A stretch of 64,000 nt of DNA from Alcanivoracaceae bacterium (GCA_029212745.1 JARGOL010000001.1:415948-479947), one strand, 5' to 3'; counted from the stretch's first letter, positions 28,185 through 38,961 are shown. Translations and numbers: made by a program. The notes: a model not told the origin generated them from the sequence alone.

Positions 28185-29003
28185 ATGCTGACGCCACAGG
28201 TCAACATCGCGCTGCGTGCTGCCCGCCAGGCCGGGCAGATATTGCGACGCGCCGCTGACGACACCCGCAAGCTCACTGTCCAGAGCAAGGGGCTCAACGA
28301 CTTCGTAACCGACGTCGACCATGCCTGCGAGGCCCGTATCATCGAGGTGATCAGCAAGGCGTATCCGGACCACGGCTTTCTCGGCGAGGAATCCGGCCAC
28401 AGCGAAGGCCGTGGTGAAGGCAAGGACCATGTCTGGGTCATCGACCCCCTCGATGGCACCACCAATTTCATTCACGGCCTGCCGCAGTACTGCGTCTCGA
28501 TTGCCCTGAAGGTGAAAGGCCGGCTGGAAGCCGCCGTCATCTACGACCCGAACCGCGATGAAGAATTTACCGCCGCCCGCGGCCGCGGGGCCACCGTCAA
28601 CGGCACCCGCATGCGCGTCACCGCCCGGCCGGGCCTGGAAGGCGCCCTGATCGGCACCGGTTTCCCGTTCCGCCAGGACCAGATTCCACACATGGACAGC
28701 TACCTGGGCATGTTCAAGGACATCGCCTCATCCACGGCCGGGCTGCGCCGCCCCGGCTCGGCCGCACTGGACCTGGCCTGGGTCGCCGCCGGCCGCATGG
28801 ACGGCTTTTTCGAGTTCGGCCTGCAGGAGTGGGACATCGCCGCCGGGGCGCTGATGATCACCGAGGCCGGCGGACTGGTCAGCGACCTGGCCGGCGGCCA
28901 CAAGCACCTGGAATCCGGCGGTGTGGTGGCCGGGGCACCCAAGGTGTTCAAGGGCCTGCTGCAGAAGATCCAGCCGCACCTGACCACGCCTCTCAAGCCC
29001 TGA
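28185..29003 (+). CDS. suhB: Inositol-1-monophosphatase SuhB
   Basis: Mg-dependent inositol monophosphatase that also takes part in Nus-factor antitermination of rRNA operons. The 272-residue protein shows the metal-site motifs GEESG, WVIDPLDGTTNFIHG and WDIAAGALMITEAGG. ATG at 28185 follows AAGGA, and the longer frame upstream lacks similarity. The suhB-trmJ divergent pair next to cysE/iscR is conserved in gammaproteobacteria. Confidence 0.96.
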   Translation: MLTPQVNIALRAARQAGQILRRAADDTRKLTVQSKGLNDFVTDVDHACEARIIEVISKAYPDHGFLGEESGHSEGRGEGKDHVWVIDPLDGTTNFIHGLPQYCVSIALKVKGRLEAAVIYDPNRDEEFTAARGRGATVNGTRMRVTARPGLEGALIGTGFPFRQDQIPHMDSYLGMFKDIASSTAGLRRPGSAALDLAWVAAGRMDGFFEFGLQEWDIAAGALMITEAGGLVSDLAGGHKHLESGGVVAGAPKVFKGLLQKIQPHLTTPLKP

Positions 29004-29044
29004 CAGGTGCCCGGTGCCGGGCGGCAGCTGCCGCCCGCGCTGCC

Positions 29045-30877
29045 CTACAACCGCCCTATCATCCAGCTCATCTCTGACGTGGAACCGAACCACCAGTTGA
29101 ATTTGCGTGGCGGCGCCAGCCGGTAGAAGGTCTTGCCCGCATCCACCGTGGCCTGAGTGGTGCGAATCCACAGCGGCACCACCCACAGACAGGTTTCGGC
29201 CAGGGCGCCCGCCGTCTCCATCACTGCCACGTGACTGCCACCGCGCAACTTTTTCGCATAGGCCGAGCGATAGCCAAGCGCCGCCACATCGCAGGCATGC
29301 TCCTGGTCCGTCCACTCGTCACTGACGCCGTAGGTCACCGCATCATAATCCGGCCCGGCCAGGTAATAGGGAAAGGTGCGACCGTCCAGGCTGGCCTTGG
29401 TGCCCTGTGACACATAGGTACCATGGCTGACCAGGTAATCACCAAACAGCGACAGCTGTTGCAGCGCATCCGTGTTGGCGCCCACCAGGTAAGCGCGCCA
29501 CAGTACTTCGCCGTACAACGCCATCATCCAGGGTGAACAGGCGCTACGGTCGCTATCCACGCCACCGCCCTCGTGCTGCACCACCGTATGCAGGATGCAG
29601 CCAATGGCGTCTTCGCCGCTGTCCGGGGTGCGCGTCTGCGCCAGGTTCGTGGCAATGATCCCGTTGACCCGGTCCAGGTAGGCGAATTGCCCGGTCAGCT
29701 CCCACGCCACCAGCGACGCCAGCACACTGTATGCCAGATGGCGCTCGGTCCAGAAGTTGAGCGTGCTGCTGTAACGCGGGTTGAAGCTGTCGTTGGCCGC
29801 CGTGGCCGCCACCTGTTCGATGGGCGCGGTCAGGGATTCGTCGCCGGTGAGCGCATAGCCGATAAACAGCGACAGGTTGTAGCTGTACTTGAGGTCCGGG
29901 TAGGACTTGAGGGCGAAATAACCGCTGTCCTTGACCTGGTCACGGTAGAACTGGGTGGCACGCCAGGCATGGCGAAACCATTTCAGCTCGCCCGTGCGCA
30001 GGTACAGGTTCCACAAGGTACCGGCCCGGTCAAACAACCAGGGGGCATACTCACCCTGGTAATTGATCAGGTTTTCCTCGGTGACATGGTCGCGCACATC
30101 ATTGACCGCCGTGCGACCAAAGGCCGGCTGCACCCCATCAAAACCGGGCAGGGCCGCAGCGGCGTCAAGGGCCAGCGTGCGCCCGCGCAACAGCGATGCA
30201 CCCAGCCATCGCGGTGACAGGGTGACAAAGACCTCCGGCTCGGTAATGTCGTCATCGCCGCTGTACTCAAGCGGGAAAAAACCGCTCTCCTCGATGGCCA
30301 CGGTACGCCAGGCCGGCAAGCTGGCAGCCGGCACTGGCGCTACCCCGTATGCCAGATACAGGGTCTGGGCCTCGGTATCCACCGGCGTCCAGGCAAACGC
30401 CACCTCCACGACGCGCACGCCGGCAGCGCTGGCACCATCCGGACTGTGCCAGGAAAGCAGCGCCCGGACCTGCGCCGGGATGGCCTGCCCGGCCGCATCA
30501 ACCACCCGCACCTGGCTGGCATCGGAAAGGACACCACGGGGGAAGGGAACATGGGCACGGACCTGCAGGGGCTGGCCCAGCCGCGCCTTTTCATGCGCCT
30601 GCAGCGTCAGCGCAACTCGTCCCTGCGCCGGCAGGTTGGCAAAAAGGGCGTCATCCGGGCTGACCACGGCAAGGCCCGGGGCCGGCTCCCCGCCGCTATC
30701 CGGTGGCGCCGCCGACCCGCTGCCAGCATCCTCAGCGGGGCTTTGCGCCTGCGCCGGCACGCCCTCACTGGCCTCATCTTCCGTGCTGTCGCCACCGCAT
30801 GCCGCCAGCAGTCCCACCAGCAGCGCCACCGATGTGACCTGCGCCAATTGCCTGATACCCAGTCGCCTGATATCCAT
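29045..30877 (-). CDS. Large secreted lipoprotein of unknown function
   Basis: 610 residues. The lipoprotein signal ends in LLAAC (about Cys27), then comes a Gly/Ser/Ala/Pro/Glu-rich linker to about residue 70. A beta-rich region contains VRAHVPFPRGVLSDASQVRVVDAAGQ, a pattern reminiscent of the RIFT-barrel part of PcRGLX/YetA-type polysaccharide lyases. The C-terminal 400 residues are Trp/Tyr-rich and helical (GTLWNLYLRTGELKWFRHAW, RHLAYSVLASLVAWELTG), as in alpha/alpha toroid sugar-active proteins. Start at ATG 30877 after GGGGAGG. A role in polysaccharide binding or cleavage is inferred only. Confidence 0.7.
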   Translation of the reverse strand: MDIRRLGIRQLAQVTSVALLVGLLAACGGDSTEDEASEGVPAQAQSPAEDAGSGSAAPPDSGGEPAPGLAVVSPDDALFANLPAQGRVALTLQAHEKARLGQPLQVRAHVPFPRGVLSDASQVRVVDAAGQAIPAQVRALLSWHSPDGASAAGVRVVEVAFAWTPVDTEAQTLYLAYGVAPVPAASLPAWRTVAIEESGFFPLEYSGDDDITEPEVFVTLSPRWLGASLLRGRTLALDAAAALPGFDGVQPAFGRTAVNDVRDHVTEENLINYQGEYAPWLFDRAGTLWNLYLRTGELKWFRHAWRATQFYRDQVKDSGYFALKSYPDLKYSYNLSLFIGYALTGDESLTAPIEQVAATAANDSFNPRYSSTLNFWTERHLAYSVLASLVAWELTGQFAYLDRVNGIIATNLAQTRTPDSGEDAIGCILHTVVQHEGGGVDSDRSACSPWMMALYGEVLWRAYLVGANTDALQQLSLFGDYLVSHGTYVSQGTKASLDGRTFPYYLAGPDYDAVTYGVSDEWTDQEHACDVAALGYRSAYAKKLRGGSHVAVMETAGALAETCLWVVPLWIRTTQATVDAGKTFYRLAPPRKFNWWFGSTSEMSWMIGRL

Positions 30878-31091
30878 GGAAAGCCTCCCCGGCCGCAGCC
30901 GATTGCCCATGCATCTGGGCGCACACTAGGCGGGGAAATGCGGCAATACTGTGTGCCAGATAATGCTTTTTACGGATATTAACGATTGGTAGGATATTCT
31001 GGGATGCGTCGCACACCGGGGCTGGCGGCTGCTGCTCACTGGCACTGTGCACCAGACACGGCAAACGGACGTGCCAATTATGGCCAGGCAC
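30878..31091. other. Intergenic region upstream of the large lipoprotein
   Basis: No supportable gene. It should contain the minus-strand promoter of the lipoprotein gene. A/T-rich bases around 30960-31000 are the likeliest place, but no strong -35/-10 pair is evident. Confidence 0.4.
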
Positions 31092-31124
31092 AAAAAAGGC
31101 GCCGCAGCGGTGCCGGGGCGCCTT
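31092..31124 (-). terminator. Intrinsic terminator after the YdcH-family gene
   Basis: On the minus strand the stem AAGGCGCC / GGCGCCTT is followed by a further T run (TTTT), shortly after the stop at 31143. Confidence 0.8.
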
Positions 31125-31142
31125 CCTCGGGGCCAGGGGCTG

Positions 31143-31391
31143 TCAGGCCGGGTCAGCCGCCTTGAGCATGCTGAACAACTCGTCCTTCAACTTGAGCCGC
31201 ACCTTCTTGCGCTCTTCAAGGTACTCGTCCGAGGCGTTCTCGGCGCCTTCCTCAATGCGCCGTACCTCATGGTCCAGCTCGTGGTACTGGTCGAAAAGCC
31301 GGGCGAAATGCTTGTTGGTGGTCTTCAGGTTGTGGATCTGCTCACGGTACTCAGGCAACTCGTGAATCAGGTCGTGTTTTTCGATTGGCAT
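31143..31391 (-). CDS. YdcH-family (DUF465) small protein
   Basis: 82 residues, almost entirely charged helix. The family pattern is clear: HDLIHELPEYREQIHNLK then HFARLFDQYHELDHEVRRIE and LEERKKVRLKLKDELFSML. DUF465 proteins are widespread coiled-coil hairpins of unknown role. AGGAGG precedes the ATG. Single-gene transcript with its own terminator. Confidence 0.9.
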   Translation of the reverse strand: MPIEKHDLIHELPEYREQIHNLKTTNKHFARLFDQYHELDHEVRRIEEGAENASDEYLEERKKVRLKLKDELFSMLKAADPA

Positions 31392-31575
31392 GGGACCTCC
31401 TCAATGTGATGGCTCAAGCATCGCAACCATTGCAGCTGCGGGCATTGACCTGCATCAGTAACCGCCACTGTGGACCGCATCTTGATATGGGTCAAAACCG
31501 GACGTAGCGTAAACACCAGAATCAGACAAATACCGCCATACTGCGGCGGGGCCTGTATCGATGAGGAGAGCATCC

Positions 31576-31893
31576 GTGACTGAGCGCAAACAACGCCTGG
31601 AAGAGCTGAAAGCCGACCTGCTTGGCCGGCTGGAAAAATATGCTGCCCACCAGCACCGGGACGCCGGCGCGCTGGAAGCGGACTTCGCCGAACAGGCGGT
31701 CCAGCGCCAGAATGACGAGGTGGTGGACGGGCTGGAAGCTGAAGTCCGCGCCACCCTGAACCAGGTCAATCACGCCCTCGCCCGCATTGCCGACGGTGTC
31801 GGCGACCAGTGCGAAAGCTGCGGCAAGCCAATCAATCCCCAGCGCCTTGAAGCGCTGCCCCGCTCCACACTGTGCATGGACTGTGCCGAGTAG
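31576..31893 (+). CDS. DksA/TraR-type zinc finger protein
   Basis: 105 residues with a helical N-terminal half and a C-terminal four-cysteine zinc finger, CESCGKPIN then STLCMDCAE (C-x2-C-x17-C-x2-C). Related to DksA, which binds the RNA polymerase secondary channel, but shorter, and whether the acidic coiled-coil tip is functional is unclear. GTG at 31576 is preferred because GAGGAG lies seven bases upstream. ATG at 31561 is the alternative. Confidence 0.87.
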   Translation: MTERKQRLEELKADLLGRLEKYAAHQHRDAGALEADFAEQAVQRQNDEVVDGLEAEVRATLNQVNHALARIADGVGDQCESCGKPINPQRLEALPRSTLCMDCAE

Positions 31894-31905
31894 CCTTACA
31901 AAGAA

Positions 31906-31927
31906 AACGGGCGCCGAAGCGCCCGTT
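31906..31927 (+). terminator. Possible terminator hairpin after the DksA-like gene
   Basis: 9-bp stem AACGGGCGC / GCGCCCGTT with a CGAA tetraloop, 13 bases after the stop. A T tract is lacking, so termination may be weak. Confidence 0.45.
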
Positions 31928-31961
31928 GCTGTAACGCAGCCCGACATTATTGCCGCGCCGT

Positions 31962-32678
31962 TCAGTTGATGGTTTTCGGCCTGTCCGCATCGTGTCGCTG
32001 CGACGGCGGCACCGGATTCTTCAGGTCAATCCCCTCAAAACGACATAACTCGCGCATTGCGTGTTCCATCACTGCCCGGGAATGACCGGCCGCACGGTAG
32101 AGAAACTCATGCATCTTGGCATCTGCGTCATCCTTGTTCTCACACTGTTTGGAATAGTCCTCAAACGCCTTTAATGACAGGATCACGTCCGACACATGGT
32201 TGGGGCACTCGCAGTCCACGGCACTCTGGATTTCCTGCAGCCGTGCCAACTCCTGCTCGGAAAAGATAATGGCGGGCGGCGGTGTCTCCGGCACCACAGC
32301 CTGCTTGGCCGGCGCGGGTCGCCGGGTCATGTCGCGTACGATCAGGTTGATCAGGGCAGTGCGAAGGTCCTGCATCTTCAACGGCCCCCGCATTACCTGG
32401 CGCTTTTCTCCCCGCAGTTCATTGATCACCGAACGCTTGGCAAAGCTGTAGATCAGGATGGTGCTTTCCGGCATGGCAGCCTTTTCCAGCGCCTGCACCT
32501 TTGCTACCGGGTTATCCCCGAGCAGACCGAGATCCAGCAACAGCACCTGGGGGGACTCATCGCGCAACTTGCGCTCGAACTGCTCCAGATCGCTGGTTCC
32601 GATCTGTAAATCGAAATGCTTTGGGTCTTCTTTAACGTAGGCGGGCACGGTTTCGTGCAGGATGGCAATTGACACCAT
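31962..32678 (-). CDS. Receiver-like protein with a MerR-type C-terminal domain
   Basis: 238 residues. Residues 1-115 look like a response-regulator receiver: IAILHETVPAYV, QVLLLDLGLLGDN with a candidate phospho-Asp, TILIYSFAKRSV and the final KMQDLRTALINLI. The N-terminal acidic pair of true receivers is not obvious. After a Pro-rich linker, the C-terminal part (CECPNHVSDVILSLKAFEDYSKQC) resembles the effector domain of some cobalamin/MerR-like regulators. No HTH is seen and no kinase is adjacent. The function is unknown. Confidence 0.6.
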   Translation of the reverse strand: MVSIAILHETVPAYVKEDPKHFDLQIGTSDLEQFERKLRDESPQVLLLDLGLLGDNPVAKVQALEKAAMPESTILIYSFAKRSVINELRGEKRQVMRGPLKMQDLRTALINLIVRDMTRRPAPAKQAVVPETPPPAIIFSEQELARLQEIQSAVDCECPNHVSDVILSLKAFEDYSKQCENKDDADAKMHEFLYRAAGHSRAVMEHAMRELCRFEGIDLKNPVPPSQRHDADRPKTIN

Positions 32679-32774
32679 GTACTGATCCCCTCTGATTGGA
32701 CGTCTGGAGAGGCCAACCCTGAGGGGGCGCCGGTGAAGCGCCTGTCAGTGAAAAGTGCGTCAGTGCCCCTGATA

Positions 32775-32803
32775 AAAAAGGGCGGCAATTATGCCGCCCT
32801 TTT
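32775..32803 (-). terminator. Intrinsic terminator after yqhA
   Basis: On the minus strand the stem AAGGGCGGC / GCCGCCCTT is followed by a T run, 24 bases after the yqhA stop. Confidence 0.88.
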
Positions 32804-32826
32804 CACGCACGAATCACCCGCCTCGA

Positions 32827-33321
32827 TCACTTTTCAGTGCGTGTAATCTTGTCCAGAATCCCCATGGCAAAGGCACTTGCGACAAAGGTCAGGTGCATGA
32901 TTACGTACCACATCAGCACATTGTCATCGTAGCTCTTTGCGTCCATGAAGATCTTCAGCAGGTGTATGGAAGAAATGGCAACAATGGATGCCGCCACCTT
33001 GTTCTTGAGGCTGTTGGAATCCATCTTGCCAAGCCAGGACAGTTTCTCCACGCCTTCTTCAATATCCAGTTGCGATACAAAGTTCTCGTAACCGGCAAAC
33101 ATCACCATCACCAGCAAGCCGCCCACCAGCGCCATATCCACCAGCGTCAGCACCACCAGGATAAGATCAGCTTCCGACTTCTCGAGAATCATCGGAAAAA
33201 GGTGGAACAGCTCCTGGAAGAACTTGATACCCAGCAACAGCAGCGCCAGGCTGAGGCCAAGATAGATGGGCGCCAATATCCAGCGTGCACCGTAAATGAG
33301 TTTTTCGACAAACTGTTCCAT
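32827..33321 (-). CDS. yqhA: YqhA-family (UPF0114) inner membrane protein
   Basis: 164 residues with four hydrophobic spans ([74 protein letters not shown]). The [10 protein letters not shown] and [11 protein letters not shown] stretches are characteristic of TIGR00645/UPF0114 proteins. The function in the family is unknown. Downstream of secF on the same strand with a 17-base gap, so probably cotranscribed. Confidence 0.9.
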   Translation of the reverse strand: MEQFVEKLIYGARWILAPIYLGLSLALLLLGIKFFQELFHLFPMILEKSEADLILVVLTLVDMALVGGLLVMVMFAGYENFVSQLDIEEGVEKLSWLGKMDSNSLKNKVAASIVAISSIHLLKIFMDAKSYDDNVLMWYVIMHLTFVASAFAMGILDKITRTEK

Positions 33322-33338
33322 TCCTGGCTCCGTCCCGG

Positions 33339-34301
33339 TCAGGGCATGTCATCCACTTCCTTGGCTTCCGGCAACATGAAGTCTTCCTTGTTCATCTTCA
33401 GTGACAGAGCCAGGTTACAGACGATATAGATGGACGAGTAGGTACCCACGATCACACCAATGGACATGGCCAGGGCAAAACCATGCACCGCCGGGCCGCC
33501 GAAGATCTGCAGCGCCCACACCACCAGCCAGGTGGTCAACGCGGTATTGATGGTCCGGCCCAGGGTCTTGCGAATGGCATCGTTGACCACCGCATGGGGA
33601 TCTGACACACGACTGTTGCGGAACGAGTCCCGCACATAGTCCGCAATTACGATGGAGTCGTTGATGGAGTAACCAATCAACGCCAGCATTGCCGCCAGCA
33701 CCGTCAGGTCCACCTGCCAATCCATCAGCGCAAATGCACCCAGCACGATGATGACATCATGGAACAGGGCCGCCACCGCCGACACGCCGAGCTTGGAGGT
33801 GAACCGGATGCCGATGTAGATGAGAATGACGATCAGCGCAGCGAGCATGGCCGTGCCGGACTTGTCACGCAGCTCATCGCCAACGGCCGGACCGACGAAT
33901 TCCACCCGCCGTTGTTCCAGGGCCGGTATCTCATCCTGCAGGAGCGCCGTCACCTCGAGGCCAACCTTGTCGGCTTCTATGCCACGGTCATCTGCCACCT
34001 CACCGTCTTCGATCAGCTTGTGCAGCGGCTGGACCCGGACCACCAGATCACTGGCTGAGCCGAAATGCTGCAGTGTGGCTTCGCTGTAAGGCGTTCCTTC
34101 CAGTGCGTTGCGAACATCATCAATAACGATGTCGCCGCCGGGATTGTGCACCTCAATGATGGTGCCGCCGGTGAAATCCAGCCCCAGGTTCAGACCTCGG
34201 CCAATGATCAGGGCGATGGAGGCCACCACCAGAACGGCGGAAACAGCACTGAACCAGTGCCGTGCCGCCATGAAATCCAGACGCATCAGATACTTTTTCA
34301 T
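33339..34301 (-). CDS. secF: Protein translocase subunit SecF
   Basis: Inner-membrane partner of SecD that uses the proton gradient to complete protein export. The 320-residue protein has six spans and the typical [13 protein letters not shown] in the first periplasmic loop region, [30 protein letters not shown] and [19 protein letters not shown]. It lies eight bases downstream of secD in the yajC-secD-secF operon. Confidence 0.97.
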   Translation of the reverse strand: MKKYLMRLDFMAARHWFSAVSAVLVVASIALIIGRGLNLGLDFTGGTIIEVHNPGGDIVIDDVRNALEGTPYSEATLQHFGSASDLVVRVQPLHKLIEDGEVADDRGIEADKVGLEVTALLQDEIPALEQRRVEFVGPAVGDELRDKSGTAMLAALIVILIYIGIRFTSKLGVSAVAALFHDVIIVLGAFALMDWQVDLTVLAAMLALIGYSINDSIVIADYVRDSFRNSRVSDPHAVVNDAIRKTLGRTINTALTTWLVVWALQIFGGPAVHGFALAMSIGVIVGTYSSIYIVCNLALSLKMNKEDFMLPEAKEVDDMP

Positions 34302-34309
34302 GGCTCGCC

Positions 34310-36193
34310 TCAGATACTCAGTTTCGACGGCGCACGCGCACGGCGGCCGTAGATGAAGTCAACGATGGAACGGGTGCCGACAATCGCGGTGAACATGGAT
34401 GTCAGAATGCCGATGAACAGGGTCAGGGCAAAACCCTTGACGCTGCCGGTGCCTGCCCAGAAAAGAATAATGGCGGCAAAGATGGTGGTGATGTTGGCAT
34501 CCATGATGGTGCTGAACGCGCGGTCGTAACCGGCCTCAATCGCCTGCAAGGGGTTCAGCCCGCTCTTGAGTGACTGCCGGATCTGCTCGAAGATCAGTAC
34601 GTTGGCATCTACCGCCATGCCCACGGTGAGGACAATGCCGGCGATACCCGGCAGGGTGAGGGTAGCGCCCGGGATCAACGACATGATGCCGATGATGATC
34701 ACCAGGTTGCCCATCAGGGCGACGTTGGCAATCAGGCCGAAGCCCTTGTACACCGCCACCATGAACACCAGCACCAGGGCCATGCCCAGCACCATGGAAT
34801 TGAACCCGGCCTGGATGTTCTCTGCACCAAGGCTTGGCCCGATGGTGCGCTCCTCGACGATGTAAATCGGCGCGGCAAGACCACCCGCGCGCAACAACAG
34901 CGCCAGCTCGGACGCTTCAGCCGGGCTGTCCAGTCCGGTGATGCGGAAACGGCTGCCCAGGGTGGTCTGGATGGTGGCCACATTGATCACCTCACGTTCG
35001 GTGAAGCTCTGCGGCACCTCCACCACACTGCCATCCTCCTGGATCTCGCTCTTGAAGCGAGTGCGCGTCTCGATGAACAGCACGCCCATGGGCTTGCCCA
35101 CGTTCTTGGCCGTGATGCGTTGCATGCGCTTGGCGCCCGAGGCGTCCAGAGTGATATTCACTTCCGGCGCGTTGGTATCCGGGTCGAACCCCATCTGCGC
35201 CCCGGTCACCTGGTCACCGGTCACGATGGCCTGGCGCTTCAGCGCCACCGGCATGCCGTTGGTGTCATCCTTGAACGGGAAGAACTCCACCCCCGCCGGC
35301 GGCACGCCGGTGCGGATCCTGGCCGGACTCACGTCCTTGTCCACCAGGCGGAATTCCAGCGTTGCCGTGCGGCCGAGAATCCGGCGGGCACGGGACGCGT
35401 CCTGGATGCCCGGCAGCTCTACCACGATGCGGTCAGCGCCCTGCCGTTGTACCACCGGCTCACCCACACCGAGCTCGTTGACACGATTGGCCAGCGAGGT
35501 CCGGTTCTGGTCGACGGCGTAATCCTGAATGTCCTTGATGGCCGTATCACTGAGCACCAGGTTCAGGCCGAAGCCCTCATCCATGGCAGTAATGGTGAAT
35601 TCGCGGAACTGGTTGCGTATGGCCGTGAAGGCATCTTCCCGCGCGATCTCGTTGCCGAACTCGATCTGCAGGCCGCGCTCGTTATCGGTGACGCTCTTGT
35701 AGCGAATCCCCTCATCGCGCATCAGCACCTTGATCTCGCTTTCCCACGATTTCAGGCGTTGCTCGATGGCGGCAGCCGTATCCACCTGGATCAGGAAGTG
35801 CACGCCACCGCGCAGGTCCAGTCCCAGGTTCATCGGGCTGGCGCCGATCTCCCGCAACCAGTCAGGGGTTGTGGGAGCGAGGTTGAGCGCCACCACGAAA
35901 TCACGTCCCAGCAGTTCTTCCGCCAGTGCCTTGGCCCTCAATTGCGCCTCATTGCTGTCCAGACGAACCAGCCAGGACGTGCCCACACGCTCGCCAGGCC
36001 CGGTGGCCAGCCCGGCACCCTGCAGTTTTTCCAGCACCTGCGCCGGCAGCGCAGCGGGCACCTCATCACCGGCCTCGGCCGCGGAGATCTGGATCGCCGG
36101 CGCGTCCGGGTACAGGTTGGGCATGGCATACAGACCACACAGGGTCAGTACGCCGATCAGAAGAAAGAATTTCCAGCGTGGATAGCGGGTCAT
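34310..36193 (-). CDS. secD: Protein translocase subunit SecD
   Basis: Large subunit of the SecDF export motor. 627 residues: first span (FFLLIGVLTLCGLYAM), the P1 head domain (LGLDLRGGVHFLIQVD, VVQRQGADRIVVELPGI), then five spans with GMAVDANVLIFEQIR and ALTLFIGILTSMFTAIVGT. The conserved transmembrane Asp is in AVDANV. ATG at 36193. A 7-bp stem-loop lies in the gap from yajC. Confidence 0.97.
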   Translation of the reverse strand: MTRYPRWKFFLLIGVLTLCGLYAMPNLYPDAPAIQISAAEAGDEVPAALPAQVLEKLQGAGLATGPGERVGTSWLVRLDSNEAQLRAKALAEELLGRDFVVALNLAPTTPDWLREIGASPMNLGLDLRGGVHFLIQVDTAAAIEQRLKSWESEIKVLMRDEGIRYKSVTDNERGLQIEFGNEIAREDAFTAIRNQFREFTITAMDEGFGLNLVLSDTAIKDIQDYAVDQNRTSLANRVNELGVGEPVVQRQGADRIVVELPGIQDASRARRILGRTATLEFRLVDKDVSPARIRTGVPPAGVEFFPFKDDTNGMPVALKRQAIVTGDQVTGAQMGFDPDTNAPEVNITLDASGAKRMQRITAKNVGKPMGVLFIETRTRFKSEIQEDGSVVEVPQSFTEREVINVATIQTTLGSRFRITGLDSPAEASELALLLRAGGLAAPIYIVEERTIGPSLGAENIQAGFNSMVLGMALVLVFMVAVYKGFGLIANVALMGNLVIIIGIMSLIPGATLTLPGIAGIVLTVGMAVDANVLIFEQIRQSLKSGLNPLQAIEAGYDRAFSTIMDANITTIFAAIILFWAGTGSVKGFALTLFIGILTSMFTAIVGTRSIVDFIYGRRARAPSKLSI

Positions 36194-36223
36194 GGAGGTC
36201 CCCCGGGGGTGTCCTTATAAAGC

Positions 36224-36241
36224 GGGGACCAAAAGGTCCCC
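36224..36241. promoter_or_regulatory. Stem-loop in the yajC-secD intergenic RNA
   Basis: Perfect inverted repeat GGGGACC-AAAA-GGTCCCC, just downstream of yajC on the minus-strand transcript. No U tract follows, so it is more likely an mRNA-processing or stability element, or one that tunes expression within the operon, than a terminator. Confidence 0.5.
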
Positions 36242-36253
36242 GGTGTTGTTCAA

Positions 36254-36589
36254 TCAGATGGACTTGATGGTGCCCTTGGGCAGGGTCGCCTGGACACTGC
36301 CTTTCTGCAGCTTGATTTCCAGCTGGTTGGAAATTTCGACGGTGACATACTCGTCGGTCACCTTGGTGACCTTGCCGAGAATACCGCCGCTGGTGACCAC
36401 CTCATCGCCCTTGGACAGGTTGCTGACCAGCTCCCGGTGCTCCTTGGCACGCTTGTTCTGCGGGCGGATCAGGAAGAAGTAGAAGATCACCATCATGCCG
36501 ATGATCAGCAGCCAGTCGAAGGCAGCTGCGCCCTGTGGGGCTCCAGCAGCACCGGATTCGGCATAGGCGGTGGAGATAAACAGACTCAT
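36254..36589 (-). CDS. yajC: Preprotein translocase accessory subunit YajC
   Basis: 111 residues, single N-terminal span (WLLIIGMMVIFYFFLIRPQNKR) followed by a small cytoplasmic domain with LSKGDEVVTSGGILGKVTKV. Binds SecDF and AcrB-type proteins. First of yajC-secD-secF, after tgt. Confidence 0.96.
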   Translation of the reverse strand: MSLFISTAYAESGAAGAPQGAAAFDWLLIIGMMVIFYFFLIRPQNKRAKEHRELVSNLSKGDEVVTSGGILGKVTKVTDEYVTVEISNQLEIKLQKGSVQATLPKGTIKSI

Positions 36590-36612
36590 GGGTTGTGACT
36601 CCAGTCAAACAG

Positions 36613-37737
<1,125 letters not shown>

Positions 37738-38766
37738 TTACTCCTGGTCCTGTCGTTCAATGAACATGGCGTCGCCGTAGCTGAAAAAACGGTATTTCTC
37801 GCGCACCGCCTCGGCATAGGCATCCAGCACCCGCTGCTGGCCGGCAAAGGCACTCACCAGCATGAGCAGGGTCGAGCGCGGCAGGTGAAAGTTGGTAATC
37901 AGTGCATCGACGCTGCGAAAACGGTAACCGGGATAGATGAAGATATCCGTCTCGCCACTGCCGGCACGCAGGCTGCCACCCTGGGAGGCCGCCTCCAGCG
38001 CCCGCAGGGACGTGGTACCCACCGCCACCACACGGCCGCCACGGGCCCGGGTCTCCTGCACCTGCTCCTGCAGCGATTCCGGCACCTGGTAGCGCTCGCT
38101 GTGCATGACATGGTCCTCGACACTGTCCACGCGCACCGGCTGGAAGGTGCCGGCGCCCACATGCAGGGTAACGAACGCACTGTCCACCCCCATGGCCGCC
38201 AGACCGGCCAGCATGTCGTCATCGAAGTGCAGGCCGGCGGTAGGCGCTGCCACAGCGCCGGGGTGGCGGGCATAAACGGTCTGGTAGCGTTCCATGTCCT
38301 GGTCGTCATCGGCCCGGTCAATGTAGGGCGGCAGCGGCATATGACCGATGTCATCGAGAATACCGAGCAGGGATTCCGGCCCGGCAAAAAACAGATGGAA
38401 CAGGTCACCGTGACGGCCGCGCATCTCGGCGCGGATGCCGCCCTCAAACTGCAACCAGCTGCCCGGCTTCGGCGACTTGGAGGCACGCACGTGGCAGAGC
38501 GCCTCACGCTCGCCGGTAATGCGTTCCACCAGCACTTCCACCTTGCCGCCGGTGGCCTTCTCGCCAAACAGGCGTGCGGGGATGACCCGGGTATCGTTGA
38601 ACACCAGCAGGTCCCCGGCCCGGAGTTGCCCGGGCAGGTCGGCAAAGTGCTGGTGGGCCAGGCCAGCCCGGGTCAGGGCAAGCAGGCGTGAGCCGCGACG
38701 CTCGGCCGCCGGTCGACGGGCGATCAGCGCGTCAGGAAGGTCGAAATCAAAGTCATCTACACGCAT
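37738..38766 (-). CDS. queA: S-adenosylmethionine:tRNA ribosyltransferase-isomerase QueA
   Basis: Converts preQ1-tRNA to epoxyqueuosine-tRNA using the ribosyl part of SAM. The 342-residue protein begins [16 protein letters not shown] and contains [39 protein letters not shown] and [18 protein letters not shown]. First gene of queA-tgt-yajC-secD-secF, divergent from the tRNA-Leu gene. Confidence 0.97.
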   Translation of the reverse strand: MRVDDFDFDLPDALIARRPAAERRGSRLLALTRAGLAHQHFADLPGQLRAGDLLVFNDTRVIPARLFGEKATGGKVEVLVERITGEREALCHVRASKSPKPGSWLQFEGGIRAEMRGRHGDLFHLFFAGPESLLGILDDIGHMPLPPYIDRADDDQDMERYQTVYARHPGAVAAPTAGLHFDDDMLAGLAAMGVDSAFVTLHVGAGTFQPVRVDSVEDHVMHSERYQVPESLQEQVQETRARGGRVVAVGTTSLRALEAASQGGSLRAGSGETDIFIYPGYRFRSVDALITNFHLPRSTLLMLVSAFAGQQRVLDAYAEAVREKYRFFSYGDAMFIERQDQE

Positions 38767-38874
38767 CGTACTGTACCGGCACGACTGAAGAGGTGCGCAG
38801 GATACTGCTTTTCGTCGCCATGATCACCCTCGCGCTGGTATCCGGCCCCTTCGCTGGTATACTCCTGCGCCGAA

Positions 38875-38961
38875 GCCAGAGTGGCGAAATTGGTAGACGC
38901 GACGGATTCAAAATCCGTTGGGGTAACACCCGTGCCGGTTCGAGTCCGGCCTCTGGTACCA
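38875..38961 (+). tRNA. tRNA-Leu (CAA)
   Basis: 87 bases including an encoded CCA. The acceptor GCCAGAG pairs with CTCTGGT. The anticodon stem ACGGA/TCCGT encloses the loop TTCAAAA (anticodon CAA). A long variable arm (class II) and the GGTTCGAGTCC T-arm are present. It lies next to queA, as in Pseudomonas. Confidence 0.96.
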
